NCBI RefSeq assembly: GCF_027492755.1
Contig: NZ_JAPUED010000158.1
Location: 1 to 53,252, forward strand
Direction: 5' to 3'
Length of the DNA stretch: 53,252 bases
Source of the DNA: Micropruina sp.
GTDB lineage: Bacteria > Actinomycetota > Actinomycetes > Propionibacteriales > Propionibacteriaceae
The notes beneath the pieces were generated by a model. It had not been told where the DNA came from. It ran no database searches and saw nothing but the letters and a program-made list of their open reading frames with translations. Within the stretch, counting starts at the first letter, position 1. Each line of letters begins with the position of its first letter. A program made the translations under genes and the position numbers. Below, one piece after another: positions 1 to 8,271 of this stretch.

Positions 1-28
1 CGTCCGCCCCAACCCCCTGACCCGCAAA

Positions 29-88
29 GCCCTCCCTAACTATCTCTGCCCTCCCGCATGTGGGAGGGCAGAGATAGTTAGGGAGGGC
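29..88 (-). terminator. Perfect 27-bp inverted repeat, likely terminator
   Basis: Positions 29-55 and 62-88 are exact reverse complements, with a 6-base loop. The repeat begins 34 bases past the stop codon of the minus-strand UPF0182 gene. Read on the minus strand, a TTT follows the stem, so it fits an intrinsic terminator. Perfect 27-bp stems are longer than usual for this role, so a mobile-repeat origin is also possible. Confidence 0.7.
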
Positions 89-121
89 TATACCGGGTAG
101 CCACAGAGGTGACCGGCCTGC

Positions 122-2965
122 TCAGCGGCCCATCAGCTTGAGCGCCTCGGCGAGTGCCGTCTTGGCCTCGTTCACCTTCGACTGGTAGGTCGCCAGATCG
201 CCCTTGCGGAGTGCGGCATCAGCCGCCACGAAGGCGTTCTGCGCCTGGTCGAGCTTGGCCATCGCGGCCGGTCCGGCGGGCTGCGTCGATCCGGACGGCT
301 GCGGGGCGGGGCTACCCGTCCCGGACGGCGAGGGCGAGGCACTCGGCTGCTCACCGGTGGTGGCACCGGCACTGCCATCGAACACTTCGTCGAGCGCCTG
401 CTGCAGGGTGTTGCCGATGCCCACGTGCGCACCGAACCGCACGACCACGAAGGCCAGCGCCGGGTACGAGCCGGTGTTGCCCTGACGCATCGTGTAGATC
501 GGCGCCACATAGAGCAGGCCGTTGCCCATCGGCAGCGTCAACAGGTTGCCGTAGGTGGCTGAGGCCGCACCCTGGTTGAGGAACGGTCGCAGCTTCTCGG
601 CGACCTTCGGGTCGGTGTTGATCGCGTTGAAGGTCTGGCCGGGTCCGTCGATCTGATGGGTGTCGGACATCCGCAGCACCCGCAGCTTGCCGTAGTCGGG
701 GCTGGTGGCCTCGGCAATCACCGACATGTAGCTGGCCAGGTTGGAGCGGTTCTTCGGCACGAAAACGGTGGTCTGGCTGAACACCGGACTCTTGTCCTCG
801 GGCCACTTGATGCTGAGGTAGTAGGGCGGCTCCTTGGCGTCGGTGCTGGCCTTGACCGGATCGTTCGGCACCTGCCAGAGATCCGATTGCGCGTACCAGG
901 TGTACGGGTCGGTCATGTGATAGCGGCCGAGGATCTCGCGCTGCACCTTGAACAGGTCCTCCGGGTAGCGCAGATGGCTGAGCAGGTCGGAACTGATCGC
1001 GCTCTTCGGCTGCACGGTACCGGGGAAGGCTCGCGAATACGCCTGCAGGATGGGGTCGGCCTCGTCCCAGGCGTACAGCGCCACCGTGCCGTCGTAGGCG
1101 TCCACCACCGCTTTCACCGAGTTCCGGATGTAGTTGATGTTGGCGTCCACCTGGGTGCCGACGGCGCGCGACTGGGTGTCGGCCGCCGAGTTCCGCAGGT
1201 TGACCAGCTCGCTGTTCGGGTAGCTGCTCGAGGTGGTGTAGCCGTCCACGATCCACACCGTGCGACCGTCGACGACCGCCGGGTAGATGTTCGAGTCGAG
1301 GGTCAGCCAGGGCGCGACCTCCTGCACCCGTTCTTTCGGGGTCCGGTTGTACAGGATTCGCGACTGGCTGTTCACCCGGTCGGTCAGCAGCAGGTTGAAG
1401 TCCATGAACTTGGCGGCGTAGAGGGCACGGGTGAAGGCGTCGCCGATCGGCACGCCGCCCTTGCCGGAATACACGTTGGACTTGCCGTTGGGCGTGTCGA
1501 GCTCGATCGGCTCCTGGCCCTGCTCGCGTCCGACGATCGCGTACTGGGTGGACTGTTCACCGAAGTAGATCCGCGATTCGTGGTCGGGCAGCTTGCCCTG
1601 CGGCGGAATGTCACGGACGATCCACTCGGGCTGACCGTCACTCTGCCGGCGGTTGCCGTAGGCGATCACCAGGCCGTAGCCGTGGGTGTAGACGGTGTGG
1701 ATGTTGTTCCAGTTCTGGTCGGGCAGTCCGCCGAGGTTCATCTCGCGGGCGGCGACCACCACATCGGTCTCCTTGCCGTCGATGATGTAGCGGTCGACGT
1801 CCAGGGCCTCGGGGAACGTGTAGTAGCCACGCACCTGCTGCAACTGTTCGAAGGTCGGCCCGATCACGGCCGGGTCCATCAGCCGGATGCCCGGCAGCGC
1901 TTCGGCGTCCGCCTTCAACTGCCCGGCCCGCACCTGGGTGACAGCGTCATAGGAGGTGATCTCGGTGTCGGCGATCCCGAACGCCTGCCGCGTCATGTCG
2001 ATGTGCTGCCGCATGTACGGGTTCTCTTTGTCAGGCTGGTTCGGCGCCACCACGAACGACTGCACGATCGCCGGGTAGATCAGGGTCAGGATCAGCCCCG
2101 AAATCACCATCAGCACCAGCGCCGCTGCGGGATAGATGCCGCGCTTGAGGATCGGGTTGGCGAAGAACAGGCCGGCCACCAGGAACGAGATCACCGCCAT
2201 CACCAGCTTGGCCCCCAGCCTGGCGTGGTCGTCGGTGTAGTGGACGCCGGTGAACAGCGTGCCCTGGGTGAGCAGCATCGCGTAGCGATCGAGCAGGCAC
2301 TGCAGGCCGTACAGCACCAGCAGCACACCGGCCAGCACCGACAGGTGCACCCGGGCCGCCTGGGTCAACTGCGGACGCCCCGTCGCGCGCACCGCACGCA
2401 GCCCGCCGGTGGTGAAGTGCACCACCACGGCACCGATCAGGCTGAACGCGACCGCGGTCAGCAGGAACGACAGGAAGGCCTGCCAGATCGGCAGTTCGAA
2501 GACGTAGAACTTGTAGTCGAGGCCGAACATCGGGTCGACCTGGCCGAACGGGACCGCGTTGATCCAGCTGAGCACCGGAAGGGCCTCGGTGACCGCCGAC
2601 ATGCCGGCCAGCACGCCGAGGGCGAGCGCCGGGATGGCGACGGCGAACTTCGCGTTGTGCTCGAGCAGCTTGCGATAGGCGTCCAGCACGGCGCTGTCGC
2701 CGCGCTTCTGCGCCGGAGGCGCGAGCCGGATGGCGAGCCACATGTTGCCGCCGACCAGGACGGCCATCAGCAGCCCGACGCCGAGGAACAGCAACGTCCG
2801 GGTCCACAGCTGGGTGGAGAACACCACCCCGAAGTCGATCGAATCGAACCAGAGCTTGTCGGTCCACACCTGGGTGAAGACCGCGAACAGGATGACCAGC
2901 ACGGCAGCTATGCCGAAGGTCAGTAGTAGTGGCGATCGTCGGTGGACACTTGCAGGCAGGCTCAC
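122..2965 (-). CDS. UPF0182 family membrane protein
   Basis: This 947-residue protein matches the actinobacterial UPF0182 family (Rv3193c type). About seven hydrophobic helices fill the first 310 residues, starting with one near residues 13-30. A large extracytoplasmic region follows, then a Pro/Ser/Gly-rich low-complexity linker near residues 870-900 and a short helical tail. The GTG start at 2965 has AAGGAG about 7 bases upstream. It is the last gene of a minus-strand operon behind the PPA1309-type and PDZ/Lon-like genes, an order shared with other actinobacteria. The biochemical function is unknown; location in the membrane is clear from the sequence. No disruption is seen. Confidence 0.95.
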   Translation of the reverse strand: MSLPASVHRRSPLLLTFGIAAVLVILFAVFTQVWTDKLWFDSIDFGVVFSTQLWTRTLLFLGVGLLMAVLVGGNMWLAIRLAPPAQKRGDSAVLDAYRKLLEHNAKFAVAIPALALGVLAGMSAVTEALPVLSWINAVPFGQVDPMFGLDYKFYVFELPIWQAFLSFLLTAVAFSLIGAVVVHFTTGGLRAVRATGRPQLTQAARVHLSVLAGVLLVLYGLQCLLDRYAMLLTQGTLFTGVHYTDDHARLGAKLVMAVISFLVAGLFFANPILKRGIYPAAALVLMVISGLILTLIYPAIVQSFVVAPNQPDKENPYMRQHIDMTRQAFGIADTEITSYDAVTQVRAGQLKADAEALPGIRLMDPAVIGPTFEQLQQVRGYYTFPEALDVDRYIIDGKETDVVVAAREMNLGGLPDQNWNNIHTVYTHGYGLVIAYGNRRQSDGQPEWIVRDIPPQGKLPDHESRIYFGEQSTQYAIVGREQGQEPIELDTPNGKSNVYSGKGGVPIGDAFTRALYAAKFMDFNLLLTDRVNSQSRILYNRTPKERVQEVAPWLTLDSNIYPAVVDGRTVWIVDGYTTSSSYPNSELVNLRNSAADTQSRAVGTQVDANINYIRNSVKAVVDAYDGTVALYAWDEADPILQAYSRAFPGTVQPKSAISSDLLSHLRYPEDLFKVQREILGRYHMTDPYTWYAQSDLWQVPNDPVKASTDAKEPPYYLSIKWPEDKSPVFSQTTVFVPKNRSNLASYMSVIAEATSPDYGKLRVLRMSDTHQIDGPGQTFNAINTDPKVAEKLRPFLNQGAASATYGNLLTLPMGNGLLYVAPIYTMRQGNTGSYPALAFVVVRFGAHVGIGNTLQQALDEVFDGSAGATTGEQPSASPSPSGTGSPAPQPSGSTQPAGPAAMAKLDQAQNAFVAADAALRKGDLATYQSKVNEAKTALAEALKLMGR

Positions 2966-2986
2966 GCGGGGTCTCCTTGTTCGGTG

Positions 2987-3496
2987 TCAGTCCAATGTAC
3001 GTGCCAGCGCGGCGGCCAGCCCGGGAACCAGATCAGTACTCGACAACAACTCGTCGGGATGGCTGCGGATCCGGGCCACGCCGTAGGAATCGCCGGCCCT
3101 GGTCGCACCCACCACGACCCGGATCTCCTGGCGTTCGGGGTTGCTCCGGACCTGTTCGGACGCCGCGGCGCCCTCACCCAGTCCGGCGTCCGCGGCCCCG
3201 GGCAGGAAGAACCGCTCCAAGCTCAGCGCGACGCCGGCGACGGTGTCCGGCCAGGCGATTCTGGCCAGCGCCTCGCCCAGGTCGGCACCGCCGGCGAAGC
3301 CGTCCTGTTCGATGGCGGACAGGTGGCCCGGTTGGGGTTCGAGACCGCCGGTGAGGTGTTCGGCGAGTTGCGGCTCGGCCGCGACCAGGTCGGCGGTGGG
3401 CACCAGCGCGAACAGCCGGGCGGGCTGATCCCAGCCGACTCCCCCGACATGCCGCTCGATCTCCATCAGTGCGGCGATCAGAGCATCGGACGTCAC
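2987..3496 (-). CDS. PPA1309-type conserved hypothetical protein
   Basis: About 169 residues, soluble, with no signal peptide and no catalytic motif that I recognise. Its size and its place between the UPF0182 gene and the Lon-like PDZ gene match the protein called PPA1309 family in Propionibacteriales; this naming is from memory. I chose the GTG start that overlaps the upstream TGA as GTGA, which gives an N-terminus MTSDALIAAL. A TTG two codons earlier is also open. The overlap implies translational coupling with the PDZ protease. Function unknown. Confidence 0.8.
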   Translation of the reverse strand: MTSDALIAALMEIERHVGGVGWDQPARLFALVPTADLVAAEPQLAEHLTGGLEPQPGHLSAIEQDGFAGGADLGEALARIAWPDTVAGVALSLERFFLPGAADAGLGEGAAASEQVRSNPERQEIRVVVGATRAGDSYGVARIRSHPDELLSSTDLVPGLAAALARTLD

Positions 3497-4542
3497 ACGC
3501 AACCCCTCACGCTGCCGGCCTTCGCCGGATCCTTCAGTTCCTGCAGACTCGCGATGGCGTCGGTGAGGGTGGCCACCCGGACCAGCCGCACCGCGGTGGA
3601 CACGCCCTGCACGTCGGCGCAGTTCTCGGCGGGCACCAGGAAGATGGTGGCTCCGGCGGCCTCGGCACCGGCGATCTTCTCCTGGATGCCGCCGATCGCG
3701 CCGACCTTGCCGTCGCCGGTGATGGTGCCCGTTCCGGCGACCGACCGGTCGGCGATCAGGTCGCCGGAGGTCACCATGTCGTAGATCGCGAGAGCGAAGA
3801 TCAATCCGGCGCTCGGGCCGCCGATGTCGGGGCTGATCCGGAACGTCACCCGCGGCTCGTAGGAGTAGCCGATGGTCAGGTTGATGCCCACCACGGGCTG
3901 CGCCGGGTTCGCGTTCGAGGCGGCGGTGATGATCGTCTGGGTGAGCTCCTGGCGGTCGCGCAGGATCTTGAACAGGATCGCCTCACCGACGGCCACCTTG
4001 TTGACCGCAGCCTTCACGTCGTCGGTGGTGCTGACCTCCTTGCCGTTGATCTGCAGGATGAAGTCGCCCGGCTTGAGCTTGCCGTCGGCGGGGCTGCCGT
4101 TCGACACTCCCATCACCATCGGGTATTCGCGGACCTGCTGGCCGGCCGCGCGCAGTGCCGCCGCGACCGCCGAGGATTGCGAGTTGTCCATCATCTGCAC
4201 CTCGCGGGCGCGGATCTCGTCGACGCTGGCGCCCGCCGGGTACACGGCATCGCGCGGCAGCACCTCGCGCGCCGAGAGCCAGTACGACAGCAGCGCCTCG
4301 GGCAGCGTCAGCTGGCTGTCGGCCCGGGTCACCGAGACAGTGGTGAGGCGCAGTTCGCCGGTGGTGGGATAGGTGGGGATGCCCTCCACCTCGACGCGGG
4401 CCTGACCATCGACCGGTTCGAAAAGGTTCACCGTCGTCCCCGGGGACCAGCTGACGAACGGCACCGGGGTGAGCGAGACGACGGCAGCCAAGGCCACGAA
4501 CAGCAGCGCCGAGACGGCGGCCGTCCAGGTCTGCTTGGTCAC
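3493..4542 (-). CDS. Lon-like PDZ domain serine protease, membrane anchored
   Basis: This 349-residue protein resembles Rv3194c and Bacillus YlbL. An N-terminal helix (about residues 7-25) anchors it with the remainder outside. A PDZ domain lies around residues 130-200 (VMGVSNGSPADGKLKPGD), then a Lon S16 protease domain. The catalytic Ser is in GGPSAGL and the Lys in GGIQEKIAGA, so the Ser-Lys dyad is complete. The start is GTG at 4542, 128 bases from the divergent zincin-like gene. It is the first gene of the operon with the PPA1309-type and UPF0182 genes. Members are thought to cleave extracytoplasmic substrates; the substrate here is unknown. Confidence 0.93.
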   Translation of the reverse strand: MTKQTWTAAVSALLFVALAAVVSLTPVPFVSWSPGTTVNLFEPVDGQARVEVEGIPTYPTTGELRLTTVSVTRADSQLTLPEALLSYWLSAREVLPRDAVYPAGASVDEIRAREVQMMDNSQSSAVAAALRAAGQQVREYPMVMGVSNGSPADGKLKPGDFILQINGKEVSTTDDVKAAVNKVAVGEAILFKILRDRQELTQTIITAASNANPAQPVVGINLTIGYSYEPRVTFRISPDIGGPSAGLIFALAIYDMVTSGDLIADRSVAGTGTITGDGKVGAIGGIQEKIAGAEAAGATIFLVPAENCADVQGVSTAVRLVRVATLTDAIASLQELKDPAKAGSVRGCV

Positions 4543-4670
4543 CTGACGACCCTACCGGACTCGTGCCCGGCGCCCGGTGCCGACTCCCTTGCCGGGTGCG
4601 GGACAATGGGGTGGTAGCGCGCCGGGCCGGTGGTCCGGCGAACCAGTCCCTCGACCACAGGAGCCCACCC

Positions 4671-6014
4671 ATGGCCAACGATCCGGACCTCCCCGCCGGC
4701 GACCAGCCGCCCGAGGAGAACCCGCTGGCCCAGTTCCTCGCCCAGTTCGGCATCACCCCGGGCCCGGACGGCGAGTTCGACATGGCCGCACTCACCCAGC
4801 GTCTGCAGTCGGTGATGGCGCAGTTCCAGACCCAGATGGCCGGGTTCGGCCCGACCGACGCCAGCAGCGGGATGAACTGGACCTTCACCAAGGACATCGC
4901 CCGTCGGGTGACCGCATCGCTGGGTGCCGACCAGAGCCCGTCCGCGGCCCAGTCCGGACAGGTCCGCGACGCGGCCGGCCTGGCCGACCTGTGGCTGGAC
5001 GAGTCGATCAGCTTCCCGCGACTCAGTGCGCCCGCGGTGGCCTGGAGCCGCGCCGACTGGGTGGAGGGCACCTTCGAGACCTGGCGCAAGCTCGGCAACC
5101 CGATCGTCACCAGCCTGTCCGTGGCGATGGGCGCGTTGATGTCGCGCGAAGCGGGGCCGGGTGAGGAGTTCATGAAGCCGATGGTGCGGGCGGCGGCGTC
5201 CGGCATGTTCGCTGCCCAGGTCGGCCAGTCGGTGGGCCGGCTGTCCGCCGAGGTGCTGAGCGTCAGCGACATCGGCCTGCCGCTGGGGACGCATCCGCAG
5301 GTCGCGCTGCTGCCCAGCAACATCGAGGCGTTCGGTGCCGAACTCGAATCGGTGACGCCCTCGGACGTGCTGCTGTTCCTGGCGCTGCGCGAATCGGCAC
5401 GCCAACGGCTGTTCGCCGCGGTCGGCTGGCTCGGCCCGCAGCTACATGCCCTGGTGGAGCACTACGCCCGCGACATCACCATCGACACCTCCGCGCTCGA
5501 GCAGGCGATCGAGCAGCAGCTCAGCGCGGCGATGAGCGCCGACGACCTGGAACGCGCCGGGCAGGCACTCGCCGGCAAGCTGTTCGAGCCGGCTGTGACA
5601 CCCGAACAGGCCGAGGTGCTGGAGCGGTTGGAGACGCTGCTGGCCCTGGTCGAAGGCTGGGTGGACGAGGTGGTCGGCCACACCATGACCCGCTGGATGC
5701 CCAACGGACAGGCACTGACCGAGGTGGTCCGTCGCCGCCGGGCAGCCGGTGGCCCCGCAGAGAGCGCACTGAAGAGCCTCGTCGGCCTGGAGCTGCGACC
5801 CCGCCGCACCCGGGACGCCGCGAACCTGTGGGCGGCCGTCCGAGCCACCCGGGGCGCCGAGGCGCGCGACGCGGCCTGGCACCACCCCGACCTGATCCCC
5901 ACCTCGTCCGACCTCGACGACCCGCTGGGTTACGCCGAACACGGCCACCAGGTGGTCCCCGACGAGCTGGACGCCGAGTTGCAGAAGCTGCTCGACCAGG
6001 AGGGCGGGCAGTAG
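4671..6014 (+). CDS. Zincin-like metalloprotease, DUF2342 family
   Basis: The 447-residue product matches the DUF2342/Zincin_2 family (Rv3195 type), also annotated as coenzyme F420 biosynthesis associated. The family lacks a classic HEXXH motif; the characteristic helix here is LVEGWVDEVVGHTM near residue 330. The ATG at 4671 follows an AGGAG about 8 bases upstream. An in-frame GTG at 4563 would add 36 residues of low plausibility. The gene is divergent from the Lon-like protease, a conserved arrangement. Protease activity is assumed from the fold rather than shown. Confidence 0.9.
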   Translation: MANDPDLPAGDQPPEENPLAQFLAQFGITPGPDGEFDMAALTQRLQSVMAQFQTQMAGFGPTDASSGMNWTFTKDIARRVTASLGADQSPSAAQSGQVRDAAGLADLWLDESISFPRLSAPAVAWSRADWVEGTFETWRKLGNPIVTSLSVAMGALMSREAGPGEEFMKPMVRAAASGMFAAQVGQSVGRLSAEVLSVSDIGLPLGTHPQVALLPSNIEAFGAELESVTPSDVLLFLALRESARQRLFAAVGWLGPQLHALVEHYARDITIDTSALEQAIEQQLSAAMSADDLERAGQALAGKLFEPAVTPEQAEVLERLETLLALVEGWVDEVVGHTMTRWMPNGQALTEVVRRRRAAGGPAESALKSLVGLELRPRRTRDAANLWAAVRATRGAEARDAAWHHPDLIPTSSDLDDPLGYAEHGHQVVPDELDAELQKLLDQEGGQ

Positions 6015-6060
6015 ATAGTCACCACCCGGTGACCGGGGGACGGTTCTTTCGGTCACCGCT

Positions 6061-6112
6061 GGTCGAGCTTGTCGAGACCCTGTGTGCGACCGGGTTTCGA
6101 CAAGCTCAACCC
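6061..6112. repeat. REP-like inverted repeat, family A copy 1
   Basis: The arms GGTCGAGCTTGTCGAGACC (from 6061) and GGTTTCGACAAGCTCAACC (to about 6112) pair across an 11-base spacer. Related copies occur near 11.7 kb and 35.6 kb. This copy lies between the convergent DUF2342 and YgjP-like genes and may also serve as a terminator. Confidence 0.8.
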
Positions 6113-6119
6113 TCGGAAA

Positions 6120-6650
6120 TCAGTCCTCGGCCATGGCGAGCCCTTGGGCGCTGCTCCAGCCTTCCAGGAAGCCCTTCGCGCGTTCGGCCTCGGGGTAGCG
6201 GGCCACCAAAGCGTGGAAACGGGCTGAATGGGTGCGCTCCAGCAGGTGCGTGAGTTCGTGGACGAGCACGTAGTCGGCGACCCAGTCGGGCATCTGCTGC
6301 AGCCGGTCGGACAGCCGGATCTGGCCGGTGGCCGTGGTGCATGAGCCCCAGCGCTGATGCTGCCGGGACGACCAGCTGACGGTGAACGCGGGCATCGGCT
6401 GTCCCGGCTCGGCCAGGTACCGGGCGGACAACTCAGCTGCCCGGGCGGTCAGTGCCGCGTCCCCGGTGGGCGGACGGCGTCCGGCTTCCTGTTCCAGGAA
6501 GCGCGACACGAACCCCGGAATCAGTTCCCGCTCCTGCCGAGCGGTCATTCGGGCGGGCACCAGCACGACCAGCGTGCCGGCCTCGCGCACGATGCCCATC
6601 GTCGTCCGCCGCCGGGCGCTGCGCCGCACGACGTAGTGTTCCGAGGTCAT
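6120..6650 (-). CDS. YgjP-like M48 family metallopeptidase
   Basis: This 176-residue protein carries the zinc motif HELTH in VLVHELTHLLERTHSARFH near residues 120-135, the mark of the YgjP/WLM (DUF45) metallopeptidases. The preceding segment, with WGSC and IRLSDRL, is also typical of the family. I chose the ATG at 6650 (MTSEHYVVRRS) because the upstream in-frame residues look non-coding. No Shine-Dalgarno is strong here. It is cytoplasmic by composition. The family is often encoded near helicases and repair genes; its substrate is unknown. It is convergent with the DUF2342 gene across a REP-like hairpin. Confidence 0.88.
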   Translation of the reverse strand: MTSEHYVVRRSARRRTTMGIVREAGTLVVLVPARMTARQERELIPGFVSRFLEQEAGRRPPTGDAALTARAAELSARYLAEPGQPMPAFTVSWSSRQHQRWGSCTTATGQIRLSDRLQQMPDWVADYVLVHELTHLLERTHSARFHALVARYPEAERAKGFLEGWSSAQGLAMAED

Positions 6651-6931
6651 GGAATCGAGGCTAACCGGCGGCACCGACAACTCCCGTCCCACCGGGCCGT
6701 CGTCGTGTTGACCAGCCGCCCGATGCCCCACTACGGTCTTTCCGGACGAGGCCTATGGCTACTCCGCTCGCAGGGGAAGGCAAGCGGACGACGCGGTAGG
6801 CCTCGTCTTCATCGTGCGGGCGACTCGCCAGGGATGCCCGCGCGCACCGCACGGTCAGCCGGTGCCGTATGCTGAACCGGCAAGCGCGCTGTGATTACTG
6901 CCAGCGCACACCATCAATAGGAGGAAATGAC

Positions 6932-7093
6932 GTGGCCGACGACACCTACAGCGGTTCGTTCTACTGCGTGAAGTGCAAGGACCATCGCGACGCCAGTGGC
7001 GACGTGACGGTCAACGCAAAGGGAACGCGGATCGCCAAGGCCAAGTGCCCCGTTTGTGGGACCAATCTGACCCGCTTCCTGCCCAAGGCCTGA
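6932..7093 (+). CDS. DUF5679 small zinc-ribbon protein
   Basis: This 53-residue protein has two Cys pairs, CVKC near residue 12 and CPVC near residue 41, consistent with a single zinc ribbon. Its length and motifs fit DUF5679, common in actinobacteria. The start is a GTG with AGGAGG about 8 bases upstream, preferred over an upstream ATG at 6869 that has no such site. A clear terminator follows at once, so it is probably monocistronic. Function unknown; it could bind nucleic acid or a protein. Confidence 0.88.
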   Translation: MADDTYSGSFYCVKCKDHRDASGDVTVNAKGTRIAKAKCPVCGTNLTRFLPKA

Positions 7094-7103
7094 GCACGCA
7101 CTG

Positions 7104-7133
7104 AAGGCGCCGCACCGTTGGTGCGGCGCCTTT
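7104..7133 (+). terminator. Rho-independent terminator after the DUF5679 gene
   Basis: GGCGCCGCAC (7106-7115) pairs exactly with GTGCGGCGCC (7121-7130) across a 5-base loop, followed by TTT. It begins 10 bases after the stop codon. Confidence 0.85.
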
Positions 7134-7173
7134 GGCATGTCCACGACGGCTACCGCGCGCTTCGTAGCATCCA

Positions 7174-7253
7174 GAGATCCCGGCGTTCGCCGGGATGACG
7201 GGAACCCCTCACGTCACCCGTTTCGGTCATCCCGGGCTTGCCCCGGGATCTCC
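7174..7253. repeat. Intergenic repeat family B, two inverted copies
   Basis: A unit of the form GAGATCCCGG-n-CCGGGATGAC lies at 7174-7200. A second copy, in opposite orientation, lies at 7226-7253. Each unit is itself a hairpin. A related unit is at 26255-26283 and a weak one near 41774. Because of this repeat, the open frame upstream of 7362 should not be counted as coding. Confidence 0.7.
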
Positions 7254-7361
7254 GTTGGCACTCGGCGCAACTGGTGCGAGGTGTTGTCCGTTTGCCCCTC
7301 CGGTGTTGTCCGTCGCTCCCGGGCCGATGACCCGACGGCGGACCTCGGCCAGCATGGGCGG

Positions 7362-8237
7362 GTGGTTTCCGAGCGGCGCGAGCACTGGCAACTGCGGGCG
7401 CCGATGCCGGTGCTGCGGCGTCCGGACGGCGTGCTGCAGCTGGGTTTGGAGCCGCCGGCGGGCATTCTGCTCGGCCGTCTCCCGCCCACGGCGGATCAGG
7501 TTCTCGACGCGCTGCTGGAGCCCTGCACCATGCGGCGGCTGGCCCGGATCGGCGGCGCCTCGTCGGCACGGTGGCTGCCCGGCCTGCTCACCGCCCTGGA
7601 CGGCGCCGGCCTGCTGCGACGTCCGGCGCCGTCCGGACCGGTCACCGTCGTCGGCACCGACCGGCTCACCCTGCTGATCATCGAGTTGCTGCTCGACGCG
7701 TGCCGCGGCCCGGTCCACGCCGTCTGGCCCGACGCTCCGGCTCCGCCCGCGGCACTCGACCAGCTGCAGCGACGCCATCCCCATCGGATCCGGTTCAGCA
7801 GCCATGTCGGCGGACCCGACCGTGCGCCGTCGGGCTTGTCGGTGGTCTGTGTCCGGGCGCTCGAGGCGGACCGCGCGGTGCTGCGCCAGCTCGGCGGTCC
7901 GCAGCTGATCGTTGCCTGCAGCGACCTCGGCGCTTCGGTGGGGCCGCTGGTCGTCCCCGGCCGCACCGCCTGCCTGCGCTGCGAGGATCTGCACCGCCTC
8001 GAGCGTGACCCGGTCTGGCCGGAACTGCTGCTCCAGCTCAGCCGGCCGCGCAGCTCGGACGCCGCTCCGGCCGGCCTGCATTGGGCCGCCGGCGTCGCCG
8101 TGCTGCACGCCACCTCCTGGCTGGCCGGCGGTGTGCCCGACTCGCTGGGCGCCGGTCTGGTCCTGGACCTGGACGGCGCACTGCGGGTGCGTCCGCTGCG
8201 GGCCCACCCGGGCTGCGGCTGTGGAGCGGCCCGCTGA
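7362..8237 (+). CDS. ThiF/E1-like protein, TOMM leader-peptide-binding type
   Basis: About 291 residues, syntenic with Rv3196. The N-terminus (VLRRPDGVLQLGLEPP) is typical of proteins annotated as TOMM precursor leader-peptide-binding or cyclodehydratase-like. The middle is a degenerate Rossmann E1 fold. CLRC near residue 203 and a C-terminal CGC pair could bind zinc. No azole or azoline cluster partner (YcaO, dehydrogenase, precursor) lies nearby, so a RiPP role is unproven. The start is uncertain: GTG at 7362 is used, and an ATG at 7404 is possible. The frame upstream runs through an intergenic repeat and was excluded. Confidence 0.75.
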   Translation: MVSERREHWQLRAPMPVLRRPDGVLQLGLEPPAGILLGRLPPTADQVLDALLEPCTMRRLARIGGASSARWLPGLLTALDGAGLLRRPAPSGPVTVVGTDRLTLLIIELLLDACRGPVHAVWPDAPAPPAALDQLQRRHPHRIRFSSHVGGPDRAPSGLSVVCVRALEADRAVLRQLGGPQLIVACSDLGASVGPLVVPGRTACLRCEDLHRLERDPVWPELLLQLSRPRSSDAAPAGLHWAAGVAVLHATSWLAGGVPDSLGAGLVLDLDGALRVRPLRAHPGCGCGAAR

Positions 8238-8271
8238 CGGCCGGGTTTCGCCGGGTTGGCACAATGGCGCC

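Noticed and set aside
656-2926. Long plus-strand open frame (756 codons) opposite the UPF0182 gene
   Set aside because: Its composition (Gly, Arg, His, Val rich, no domain) is that of an antisense shadow in GC-rich DNA; the minus strand has a clear family match.
7137-7361. N-terminal extension of the ThiF-like protein
   Set aside because: It runs through two hairpin repeat units directly after a terminator; homologues as I recall begin near VLRRPDG.
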